Assembly: GCF_027579695.1 (NCBI RefSeq)
Contig: NC_083574.1
Coordinates: 57,666,559 to 57,730,558, forward strand
Source: Neoarius graeffei
Taxonomy: Eukaryota; Chordata; Actinopteri; Siluriformes; Ariidae
DNA: 64,000 nt
Reading direction: 5' to 3'
The notes below the pieces were generated by a model. That model was not told where the DNA came from and searched no databases. It saw only the letters and a program-made list of their open reading frames with translations. Each line of letters opens with the position of its first letter. Within the stretch, counting starts at the first letter, position 1. The position numbers and the translations under genes were made by a program. Of this stretch, positions 56,301 to 64,000 are shown piece by piece.

Positions 56301-57378
56301 GGTTTACCTAAATGATCAGTGGTTAAATAAAATAGAACGTTTGTGTCTGTTTATGATTTATGATGAAAAGAAAGTGTCAACTGAAAGATTATTGTCCATC
56401 TTTAGCTTCTGCATCAATGTGTATTATTTGCTGTTAAAGGCCAAGAGAGAGGCTCACTCGAAAGGCTTTCATTTGTAACCTTAAGGAAGCTTGTTTTAGG
56501 TGCAGTCCACATTTGATGACACCACTCCCATTGTGCTACTTGAATCAACATTATTCCCTTGCACAAAAATGTATCAAGTCCTGTATAGAAAGAAATCTTG
56601 AGCTCTCTCATTTTTGAAAGGACTTACCTTGATCTCCATTCTTTTCTCTATTCTATGCTGTATAAACAATGTTCAAATGCTGATGAAGCGATATTTCTTA
56701 TGAATAACTGCCACATTGGGGCGGCACGGTGGTGTAGTGGTTAGCGCTGTCGCCTCACAGCAAGAAGGTCCGGGTTTGAGCCCCGGGGCCGGCGAGGGCC
56801 TTTCTGTGTGGAGTTTGCATGTTCTCCCCGTGTCCGCGTGAGTTTCCTCCGGGTGCTCCGGTTTCCCCCACAGTCCAAAGACATGCAGGTTAGGTTAACT
56901 GGTGACTCTAAATTGACCATAGGTGTGAATGTGAGTGTGAATGGTTGTCTGTGTCTATGTGTCAGCCCTGTGATGACCTGGCGACTTGTCCAGGGTGTAC
57001 CCCGCCTTTCGCCCGTAGTCAGCTGGGATAGGCTCCAGCTTGTCTGCGACCCTGTAGAAGGATAAAGCGGCTAGAGATAATGAGATGAGATGAGATAACT
57101 GCCACATTCTATTAGGTTTGGTATCAAGTCTTGGTTTTTAAAGTGAGATTTCTGTTTTGCCATTCATTTGCTTTTCATAAACAGATCAACAGATGGAATG
57201 ACAGGGCATAGGACACACCATTTTTATAGATCTCTGCTTTCTGTAAAAGGATGATTCTCACCGTGGCAGTGTCATAGCCCTCATAAAAGTGAAAGCGGCC
57301 TTGCATGCAAACACACTGCTTTCCTTTTAGCTCCCCAAACACCAGCTGACCTGCATGTCCTGCTACTGCATAGTGAGT

Positions 57379-57414
<36 letters not shown>

Positions 57415-58260
57415 TTATTTTTCTATGCAAATGTTAGCAAGTGATAAAGAGAGACAATAAAGTGAAAGTGTCCTTACAGTTTGCTCTTGATTTGTTGAAA
57501 ATCTGCTCATTTAATGCAGCAACTGTAATGTTATATCTTGCCTGTAGTTAGACGCATGTCTAAATTACACTGAGGTCAGGGGTTTAGCCCACATGTTGCC
57601 TACATGCCTACCCTGGGGCCATGGTCTGTTCTTTCTTAGCATTCATTTCTTGTGTGACCTCATGGAGAAGAGAAAGGCAAGCATGTAACTCCTACACTGC
57701 AAAACATGATATCTTAGCAAGTGAAAATATCTTGAAAATAGTTGAAATGATCTAGCATTTCCTATTAGAAGAATACAAGACACCAATTCTGAGATTATTA
57801 AACCTAGTTCTAGACTGCAACCAACTTATTCCAAGATGTCTTGTCAAGTAAAATTATCTGTCCGTGCAGAAAGATAATTCTGTATTAAGTAATTTTCTTC
57901 TCAAATTCAGTTTTCAATTGTTTGCAGTGTAAATATTCAATATTAGCACAGACATTCATCTGCAAAGCTACAAAGACAACTATTATCACATGGAGTTGAC
58001 AATGACCATGGTTCCACTTGTTATATAACATTTTTGATTTATTTCTACCACAAGTTTTATCAAAGGCAATATATTCAAGTCAATCTATTGAAACCCATCT
58101 GATTAAAGATGCTTAAAATATATATAAAATCATAACAGATACAAGAATGGATAAACAATATTTACATGCCTGTGCTGTATTTGCTTCTTTGTAGAGTTCA
58201 CAACATATAACACACCAGATAACATGCACAAAAAATTAGTGGCCATAGATAACTGTCTAG

Positions 58261-58320
<60 letters not shown>

Positions 58321-60255
58321 CAAGTCAGTCTGTTCAAACTCATCTCATAAAACACGAGTAAAATGTATATAAAAACATAAAAGCGAACCAAGCCAGATTG
58401 TTAAGTAAAATAGCTACTTGTTTGAACAGCCACTGACTGAGTAACATTACACTCATCTAGGTCTTGTCATCATCACATATTAGATTTGAGAAAAGGGTTC
58501 GTTGACAAACATTTTTTGTCAGAATTTTTGTTGGCTTCATTTTAAACACAACTGACCAATATGAGAAAATGGTTTTCCCATTTCCCATGAAATGTAAAAT
58601 GAGATTACTGATCTCCCTGTAGCCTAGTGCAAACTGTTTCCACCCTTAACTCCTCCTTTAACACTCCAATGAGCAGCAACAACCCCTCTGATGTCCATCA
58701 GTGTCTAGGTAGTCTGAATAAGCCAGAATTTAAGATAATACACAATACAACAAATGTAGCAATAAACATATAGTATGCTATTTTAATTCTACAAATCATT
58801 TGATTTTACTGAGCAGAAAAGTTGGCTGTTAACATAGCCAGTTAACATTAGCCAGTTAACATAATTCACCATCTGTCAGTAGGCTAATCTGCCTGATAAC
58901 AAATTATGATGGTGATCTCAAACTTTACATGGATTAACTAAAATGTAGTTAAATAACATGGTACATAGGTTAATCTGGGTAACTACAACCCCTAAATAGA
59001 AAAAGTTGGGATGGTATGGAAAATGCAACTAAATAAAAAAAAAAGCAGTTATTTCTAAATTTACTTTGACTTGTATTTCATTTCAGACAGTATGAACCCA
59101 AGATATTTCATGTTTTGTCTGATCAACTTCATTTCATTTGTTAATATGCATCCATTCCTGCATTTCAACTTGTAAAACATTCCAGAAAAAAAGTTGGGAC
59201 TGGGGGCAATTTAGGGCTAGTAATGAGATAAAACAAATAAATCATAATGTGATTTGAAACAGGTGATGACAACAGGTGATTGTAATCATGATTTGGTACA
59301 AAATCAGTATCCAGGAAAGGCTTTGTCTTTGAGGAGCAAAGACAGGTTGAGGATCTGCAGTTTGTCAAAAAATGCATGACAAAATTATTGAAATGTTTAA
59401 AAGCAATGTTCCGCAGAAAAAGATATGAAGAGATTTTAAAATTTCACCCTCTTTGGTGCATAATGTCATTCAACGATTCAAGGAATCTGAAGGAATTTTG
59501 GTGCATCAAAGGCAAGGGTGCAAGCCTCAGCAGAACACCTGTGGGCTCCGATCCCTCAGCTGGAACTGCATCAGGAACTGTCATTCATCTATAGCTGATA
59601 TAGCCACATGGGCAGGGGATTACTTTGGCAAACCTTTGTCAAGCACTACAATATGGAGTTACATCCACAAATGACAGTGAAAACTTTACTGTACAAAAAG
59701 GAAGCCTTATGTTAACTGTGCCCAGAAGTGCCATCAACTTCTCTGGGCTCTGAGGCATCTGGGATGGACCATCATACAGTGGAAACATGTATTTTGATCA
59801 GATGAATTAGTTTTCCAGATCTTTTTTGGAAGAAATTGACATTCACTACGTTTACATGCACATAGAGAGAATCGAATTTCTGCCGTTGCTCGACTGAAAT
59901 CGAAGTTCAAAATGCCATGTATACACCTTAATTCGGCTGAAATTGAACCGAACTTGATTTCTCGGAATCGAGCTACACGACCTAGTTTATGTGATTTCTG
60001 CCGAGCTACTTTGTGCATGTATACCCTATCGAGCTAGTTGTCGAGCTACTTCCGGAAGTGACGAGTGACGAGACCACAAGCGGGAAACACAACAGCCTCG
60101 GTCGGCATGACAACGAATCATGACAACGGCATGAATCTTTTCTTTTTGTGGTATTGTTTGCACTGTTAAAATTTAGCTCACTTACTGTATCACCAAATAC
60201 ATCTGTACAGCTGTTGCATAGCTGTGAATTGTGTACATAAACAAGTCATTGTATT

Positions 60256-60332
<77 letters not shown>

Positions 60333-63300
60333 ATATGTATGTCCAACATCTGAAGAATGTCAATAAAAACAAAACAATTGAACTTTTTGTGTTTATTAAG
60401 ACATAAGTTAAATTGTAAGCAAAAAATATATATATTTTTTGTAAGCAAAAAATGGACTTTAGAAAAATATTATTGTGCAAAATAAGTTGTCTTACAAAAC
60501 AGTGGTCTGCGCCAGACAGTTTGTAGCCATACAGTCTGTTAGAGCAAGCCTAACAGCTTGAACACGGAACTGCTAGTGTTGCCAGATTGGGGGTTTTAAG
60601 TGCATTTTAGCGGATTTGAACATGTTTTGGGCTGGAATACGTCAGCAGTATCTGGCAACACTATAGCTCTTCTTCATGACGACAACCGGAAGTGTACCAA
60701 CACGATGGGGCGTGTAGCGCCACGTGTGGCTCGGGTGCACAATGCACCTTGCACAATAGCCCGATTTCACTTGTGCATGTAGGATTGGATTTCTCTGGCA
60801 CCCCTGCTGGGACCCTTTGCTCGATTACCAACAGCAGCTCGATTTGGACGTGCATGTAAATGTACTGATTGTGCCCCAGACCAAAAATGAAAAGGACCAT
60901 CCAGACTGTTACCAGCAACAAGTCCAAAAGCCAGGGTCTGTCATGATATGGGATTGTGTCCTTGACAAAGGTAAATTACACTTCTGTGATAGCACCATTA
61001 ATTCAGAAAAGTAGAATGAGATTTTGGAGCAACATATACTGCTTTCAAGACAATATCTTTTCCAGCGATATTTCATCAAGACAACGCAAAACCACATTCT
61101 GCCCACATTACAACAGTATAGTTGTGGAAGAAGAGGGTGCCTGTCCCCTCTGTCACCAATAGAGAATGTGTGGTGAATTTTGAAACAAAAATATGACAAC
61201 GATGACCCCGTACTGTTGTACAACTTAAGACCTGTTTTCAGGAAAAATAAGAGAAAATAACACCTGAAACACTTCATCATTTGCTGTCTTCAGTCCCTAA
61301 ACATCTTTTAAGTGTTCTGAGAAGGAATGGCAACATGACAAAGTGGTAAATGATTTCCTGTCTCAAATTTTTTTGAAATGTGTTTATTAAAACAAACAAA
61401 CAAACAAACAAACAAACAAACAAACAAACAAACAATAAAATTCAAGAGGTAAAACATCAAATAATGTACTGTTGTATTGTTCTGAGTGCAATACAGGTCA
61501 ACAATTATTTACAAGTCTTTGTTTTCAGTTTTAATTGCAATTTCAACATACCTTCCCAACTTTTTCTGATGATGAATTTTATAATGTCAACAAAGGTTTT
61601 ACCTCACATTTTCTATTAAGTATGTAAAAACCCCGGAGAGATAAGGGAATGTAGTCAAGATGAATGTACTTGTGTGTGTATATGCATTTGTTGAGAATCA
61701 AAATAAGACAGCAGCTCTGCAGAGGTACAGTGGTGCTTGAAAGTTTGTGAACCCTTTAGAATTTTCTATATTTCTGCATAAATATGACCTAAAACATCAT
61801 CAGATTTTCACACAAGTCCTAAAAGTAGATAAATAAAACCCAGTGAAACAAATGAGACAAAAATATTGTAATTGGTCATTTGTTTATTGAGGAAAATGAT
61901 CCAATATTACATATCTGTGAGTGGCAAAAGTATGTGAACCTTTGCTTTCAGTATCTGGTGTGACCCCCTTGTGCAGCAATAACTGCAACTAAACGTTTCT
62001 GGTAATTGTTGATCAGTCCTGCACACCAGCTTAGAGGAATTTTAGCCCATTTCTCCGTACAGAACAGCTTCAACTCTGGGATGTTGGTGGGTTTCCTCAA
62101 ATGAACTACTCGCTTCAGGTCCTTCCACAACATTTCGATTGGATTAAGGTCAGGACTTTGACTTGGCCATTCCAAATCATTACCTATATTCTTCTTTAAC
62201 CATTCTTTGGTAGAACGACTTGTGTGCTTAGGGTCGTTGTCTTGCTGCATGACCCACCTTCTCTTGAGATTCAGTTCATGGACAGATGTCCTGACATTTT
62301 CCTTTAGAATTCGCTGGTATAATTCAGAATTCATTGTTCCATCAATGATGGCAAGCTGTCCTGGCCCAGATGCAGCAAAACAGGCCCAAACCATGATACT
62401 ACCACCACCATGTTTCAAAGATGGGATAAGGTTCTTATGCTCGGTGCAGTGTTTTCCTTTCTCCAAACATAACACTTCTCATTTAAACCAAAAAGTTCTA
62501 TTTTGGTCTCATCCATCCACAAAACATTTTTCCAATAGCCTTCTGGCTTGTCCATGTGATCTTTAGCAAACTGCAGGTGAGCAGCAATGTTCTTTTTGGA
62601 GAGCATTGGCTTTCTCCTTGCAACCCTGCCATGCACACCATTGTTGTTCAGTGTTAGCTTGATGGTGGACTCATGAACATTAACATTAGCCAATGTGAGA
62701 GAGGCCTTCAGTTGCTTAGAAGTTACCCTGGGGTCCTTTGTGACCTCGCCGACTATTACACGCCTTGCTCTTGGAGTGATCTTTGTTGGTTGACCACTCC
62801 TGGGGAGGGTAACAATGGTCTTGAATTTCCTCCATTTGTACACAATCTGCCTGACTGTGGATTCATGGAGTCCGAACTCTTTACAGATGGTTTTGTAACC
62901 TTTTCCAGCCTGATGAGCATCAACAATGATTTTTCTGAGGTCCTCAGAAATCTCCTTTGTTCATGCCACGATACACTTCCACAAACATGTGTTGTGAAGA
63001 TCAGACTTTGATAGATCCCTGTTCTTTAAATAAAACAGGGTGCCCTGATTGTCATCCCATTGATTGAAAACATCTGACTCTAATTTCACCTTCAAATTAA
63101 CTGCTAATCCGAGAGTTTCACATACTTTTGCCACTCACAGATATGTAATATTGGATCATTTTCCTCAATAAATAAATGACCAAGTATGATATTTTTGTCT
63201 CATTTATTTAACTGAGTTCTCTTTATCTACTTTTAGGACTTGTGTGAAAATCTGATGATGTTTTAGGTCATATTTATTCAGAAATATAGAAAATTCTAAA

Positions 63301-64000
63301 GGGTTCACAAACTTTCAAGCACCACTGTAAGGAGAATGTTGGGGCAGGATCCAGGAGTTTGCTGAGGATTGGATTCAAACACCCAACTGGTCAAACTCAT
63401 CGAAAATTGTGATGTTAACCTATGCCATGGCAACACCATTCAAAAGGGAATGTGATCTACATGCCCCTGCCTGTAATTATGTATTTAATTTGTATTTAAC
63501 TGTAGTTTAGTCTTTTTCAAGTGGCAAGAATGTATCATTAATGGTTTAACTATCTTGCCAGTATTGTGGCATTTCTGAGTAAAAACATTTGCCTATGCTT
63601 AGTTGTGTGTGTGTGTATAGCCATGGTTCTCTTTTCTTCTTACAAATATGTGACGAGTCATGGAATCCACGGACACATGTCCACCGAAACGAATCCGTGA
63701 AAATCGCAAAAGAAGCATTAATGCTTCTTTTGCGATTTTCTCGGATTCGTTTCGGCGGACATGTGTCCGTGGATTCCATGACTCGTCACATATCTTAGAC
63801 TTGTTTGACTTGGTCAGCTGATGGAACATTTGCCTTGAGCCACTTGTTTCAGTCAACTAAAAGTTTGTTTTAAATCAAATTACCTGGCAAATTATTAAGC
63901 AATATAAAATTATAAATTATATCATATTATAAATATCGCATATAATCTTAATTTAGGCACACCAATTGTGCTTGGGAGCTTATGAAGTATGCATACCTGT
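44105..64000 (-). CDS. pnp: Purine nucleoside phosphorylase, 3' exons (gene continues beyond window)
   Basis: Cytosolic trimeric purine-salvage enzyme that splits (deoxy)inosine and guanosine with phosphate. Exons on the minus strand: 57262-57365, 52983-53158, 50117-50307 and 44105-44301 (stop TAA 44105-44107), with 63997-64000 likely the last bases of the preceding exon. Donors and acceptors are canonical, phases match, and 222 residues are encoded of about 290. Conserved blocks: [23 protein letters not shown] (Arg, His and Tyr of the phosphate/nucleoside site), [30 protein letters not shown] (catalytic Glu; Tyr where mammals have Phe), [13 protein letters not shown], and SLITNKV with SNHEEVL (base-binding Asn and His). 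Nothing looks damaged. Fish have several pnp paralogues; which one is not resolved. Introns are filled with Tc1 elements, SINEs and MITEs. Confidence 0.93.
44352..44759 (-). repeat. SINE copy, first of a tandem pair, with (CCAT)n
   Basis: Full first-family SINE on the minus strand (GGCGGCACGGAGGTGTAGTG head, tail at about 44405) followed by about 11 CCAT units (44352-44398). Confidence 0.88.
44793..45172 (-). repeat. SINE copy, second of a tandem pair
   Basis: Nearly identical to the copy before it, including the non-SINE flank GTGTCTCATACAATTAGCAT. It therefore arose by duplication rather than by separate insertion. Confidence 0.88.
45692..47298 (+). mobile_element. Tc1-like transposon, apparently intact (1607 bp)
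   Basis: Flanked by TA (45690-45691, 47299-47300). Long inverted ends start CAGTGGGGCAAAAAAGTATT on the left and CAGTGGGGCAGAAAAGTATT on the right; they differ at about 6 of 120 positions. Inner copies of AACTATGAGAGACA suggest the inverted/direct repeat arrangement used by Tc1 transposases. Contains an uninterrupted 340-codon transposase. Confidence 0.95.
46058..47080 (+). CDS. Tc1-family DD34E transposase, intact (340 aa)
   Basis: Cut-and-paste DNA transposase acting on the element's own inverted ends and inserting at TA. The frame is complete from ATG 46058 to TGA 47078-47080; 340 residues is the full family length. N-terminal paired-type DNA-binding domain: two helix-turn-helix parts ([20 protein letters not shown]...[21 protein letters not shown]...[13 protein letters not shown]) with a linker where GRPR-type residues are usual ([12 protein letters not shown]). 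Catalytic core: Asp in [13 protein letters not shown], Asp in [13 protein letters not shown], and Glu in [11 protein letters not shown] exactly 34 residues later. A glycine-rich box, [14 protein letters not shown], is present. It lies in a pnp intron on the opposite strand to pnp. Confidence 0.95.
   Translation: MAKTKELSKDTRNKIVDLHQAGKTESAIGKQLGVKKSTVGAIIRKWKTYKTTDNLPQSGAPCKISPRGVKMITRTVSKNPRTTQGDLVNDLQRAGTKVTKATISNALRRHGLKSCSARRVPLLKPVHVQARLKFAREHLDDPEEDWENVIWSDETKIELFGKNSTCRVWRRKNAELHPKNTIPTVKHGGGNIMLWGCFSSKGPGRLIHVKERMNGAMYCEILSENLLPSAKALKMKRGWVFQHDNDPKHTARATKEWLCKKHFKVLEWPSQSPDLNPIENLWRELKVRVAQRQPQNVTALEEICMEEWAKIPATVCENLVKTYRKRLTSVIANKGYITKY
47301..47854. other. pnp intron segment, nothing recognised
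   Basis: Unique-looking sequence between two Tc1 elements. Confidence 0.6.
47857..49467 (+). mobile_element. Tc1-like transposon, copy C (1611 bp, dead)
   Basis: TA-flanked, ends CAGTGGTGCTTGAAAGTTTG and complement. The transposase starts [14 protein letters not shown] at about 48220. A frame break around 48620 goes with a local duplication (GTGGACAACGTAGACTACGT), and a TAG at about 48879 follows. [19 protein letters not shown] and NPIEMLW are all kept. Confidence 0.92.
49470..49969. mobile_element. Tc1-type non-autonomous element (about 500 bp)
   Basis: Inverted ends (CAGTCAAAAGTTTGGACACA left; GTGTCCAAACTTTTGACTGG right). TA on the right at 49970-49971; on the left it shares the TA of the preceding Tc1 copy. 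No transposase. Confidence 0.85.
50117..50307 (-). CDS. pnp: pnp penultimate coding exon
   Basis: 191 nt. Encodes [20 protein letters not shown]...[20 protein letters not shown], ending LLGADAV plus one base of Gly. The codons at both edges are split and match the neighbouring exons. Confidence 0.94.
50308..50914. other. pnp intron segment, nothing recognised
   Basis: AT-rich, non-coding. Confidence 0.6.
50917..52517 (+). mobile_element. Tc1-like transposon, copy D (1601 bp, dead)
   Basis: TA-flanked, same ends as copy C. The transposase reads from about 51292 to 52297. The start codon is GTG in place of ATG and codon 3 is TGA (GTGGCATGA). The catalytic Glu is lost by a 6-bp deletion ([13 protein letters not shown]). 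Marker residues [10 protein letters not shown] and [10 protein letters not shown] are shared only with the copy at 61728-63327. Confidence 0.93.
52722..52954. mobile_element. MITE, CACTGCAAAA family (233 bp)
   Basis: CACTGCAAAAAATTT at one end, TTTTTTTGCAGTG at the other, flanked by TA. A reverse-orientation copy lies at 57695-57929. It sits 27 bp beyond the donor of the pnp exon at 52983-53158. Confidence 0.88.
52983..53158 (-). CDS. pnp: pnp coding exon (VTNAAGG block)
   Basis: 176 nt. [58 protein letters not shown] plus AG of an Arg codon. A MITE ends 27 bp beyond the donor. An apparent acceptor at 53125-53126 inside the exon is not used, since the frame and family conservation run through it. 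Confidence 0.94.
53160..53770. other. pnp intron segment, nothing recognised
   Basis: AT-rich, no features. Confidence 0.6.
53775..54153 (-). repeat. SINE copy (minus)
   Basis: First-family SINE, fuller but diverged; head near 54150, tail with CCATCCATCC at 53783. Confidence 0.85.
54287..54407 (-). repeat. SINE fragment (minus)
   Basis: tRNA-like head and the first part of the body only. Confidence 0.75.
54879..55310 (-). pseudogene. LINE reverse transcriptase C-terminal fragment
   Basis: Minus-strand open frame of 143 codons. [60 protein letters not shown] and [16 protein letters not shown] match the C-terminal thumb/connection region of CR1/L2/Rex-type LINE ORF2. No active-site Asp pair is in view, since the fragment begins after the polymerase core. 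The flanking 54430-54880 is probably its decayed 3' part. Confidence 0.78.
55430..55697 (-). repeat. Second-family SINE, head missing (minus)
   Basis: Matches the body of 23829-24105 (CTGCCATCTGG, GGGAGTCAAACTCTC, GGCGAGAGGCTGAGGGCTAC). The tRNA head is absent. Confidence 0.75.
55700..56702. other. pnp intron segment, nothing recognised
   Basis: About 1 kb without recognised features. Confidence 0.6.
56717..57094 (+). repeat. SINE copy (plus) with target duplication
   Basis: The cleanest copy of the first SINE family: head GGGGCGGCACGGTGGTGTAG, B box GGGTTTGAGCC, tail GAGATGAGATGAG. Flanked by a 14-bp duplication ATAACTGCCACATT (56703-56716, 57095-57108). It lies about 170 bp from a pnp exon. 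Confidence 0.92.
57262..57365 (-). CDS. pnp: pnp coding exon (RFHFYEG block)
   Basis: 104 nt. Last two bases of a Val codon, then [20 protein letters not shown] and [14 protein letters not shown]. Contains the conserved Arg-x-His-x-Tyr phosphate/substrate residues. Confidence 0.93.
57381..57412. repeat. (GA)n microsatellite
   Basis: About 14 GA units just upstream of the pnp exon acceptor at 57366 on the minus strand, where they form a long pyrimidine tract. Confidence 0.95.
57695..57929. mobile_element. MITE, CACTGCAAAA family, opposite orientation (235 bp)
   Basis: CACTGCAAAACATGAT ... GTTTGCAGTG flanked by TA (57693-57694, 57930-57931). Inverted relative to 52722-52954 and about 85% similar by eye. 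Confidence 0.88.
58262..58313. repeat. (GT)n microsatellite
   Basis: About 25 GT units in a pnp intron. Confidence 0.97.
59844..60867. mobile_element. CACTA/EnSpm-like non-autonomous element (1024 bp)
   Basis: Left CACTACGTTTACATGCAC; right, reverse-complemented, CAGTACATTTACATGCAC. Flanked by a 3-bp ATT duplication (59841-59843, 60868-60870). Subterminal repeats of TCGAGCTA/TCGAATTT type are abundant at 59870-60060. It contains an AT microsatellite. No transposase. Confidence 0.82.
60254..60336. repeat. (GT)n(AT)n microsatellite inside the nested element
   Basis: GT then about 27 AT units then GT. Confidence 0.96.
61389..61434. repeat. (AAAC)n microsatellite
   Basis: About 11 AAAC units at the end of the mariner remnant. 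Confidence 0.96.
61728..63327 (-). mobile_element. Tc1-like transposon, copy E (1600 bp, minus, dead)
   Basis: TA-flanked. Near-identical reverse-oriented sister of 50917-52517, with the same GTGGCATGA at the start and the same [10 protein letters not shown] marker. The catalytic Glu (NPIEMLW) is still present here, but a small deletion near 62441 shifts the frame between the two halves. Confidence 0.93.
63646..63793. repeat. 148-bp near-perfect palindrome without loop
   Basis: Arms 63646-63719 and 63720-63793 are reverse complements over 74 bp with two mismatches. The centre is GCATTAATGC and the ends are ATATGTGACGAG / CTCGTCACATAT. Lies in a pnp intron. Confidence 0.92.
63997..64000 (-). 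CDS. pnp: Probable end of the upstream pnp exon
   Basis: Minus strand ACAG|GTATGC: a good donor. ACA plus G joined to the TA that opens the 57262-57365 exon gives Thr-Val-Ala-Gly-His, the order expected in PNP. Only 4 coding bases are in view. Confidence 0.6.

Larger units (their letters stand above)
58982..61380 (+). mobile_element. Decayed mariner-like transposon with nested CACTA-type insert
   Basis: Left end ACAACCCCTAAATAGAAAAA GTTGGGA resembles the family at 11457-13054. The transposase is recognisable only in pieces: [20 protein letters not shown] at about 59453, and 60940-61340 with [16 protein letters not shown] and LSPIENVW-like codons. Interrupted at 59844-60867 by another element. 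The right end is unclear because an (AAAC)n run follows. Confidence 0.78.

Noticed and set aside
56808-57065. Recurring frame of about 85 codons (also near 44.4, 44.8, 7.4 kb)
   Set aside because: Chance translation of the SINE body; it recurs wherever the SINE does.

Overview
The window is a piece of a repeat-rich teleost fish chromosome. The evidence is two spliced vertebrate genes on the minus strand, canonical GT/AG introns, and a very high load of transposable elements typical of fish: Tc1/mariner with TA target duplications, hAT with 8-bp duplications, Ty3/gypsy, several LINEs, tRNA-headed SINEs and MITEs. The species cannot be named from the sequence alone.

Layout. 1-7240 is a retroelement cluster: the 3' half of a Ty3/gypsy pol, four whole or partial LTRs, a complete gag plus protease from the same kind of element, an L1-type ORF1 (minus strand), a second gypsy remnant with a complete LTR, and a Tc1 fragment. 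8427-21702 (minus) holds a complete calretinin gene (calb2). Eleven coding exons give 268 residues with five canonical EF-hand loops and a sixth degenerate one. Its introns hold a mariner-like transposon, a perfect 95-bp inverted repeat and a hAT element. 21.8-44.1 kb is intergenic and almost wholly transposable: a Crypton-like fragment split by a LINE, SINEs, Tc1 copies, three further hAT-type elements, a LINE with a PHD finger and a degenerate 2A-like motif, a gypsy 3' end, and a second copy of the intronic hAT that carries a nested DNA transposon. 44105-64000 (minus) is a purine nucleoside phosphorylase gene. Its four last coding exons are complete, and the final 4 bases of the window look like the end of the exon before them. 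Its introns hold an apparently intact Tc1 element with a 340-residue transposase, several dead Tc1 copies, MITEs, SINEs, a mariner with a nested CACTA-type element, and a second long palindrome.

The two host genes do not form a pathway. Calretinin is a cytosolic calcium buffer/sensor and PNP is a purine-salvage enzyme. What links the window is its transposon history. Nested insertions with readable target duplications, an occupied/empty site pair, and two defective sister Tc1 copies in opposite orientation allow relative dating. No CRISPR array, tRNA or rRNA gene was seen, and no convincing new cellular system was found. The most notable observations are the two long palindromes, the intact Tc1, the defective but evidently mobilised Tc1 lineage, and the LINE with an N-terminal hydrophobic segment, 2A-like motif, PHD finger and endonuclease.
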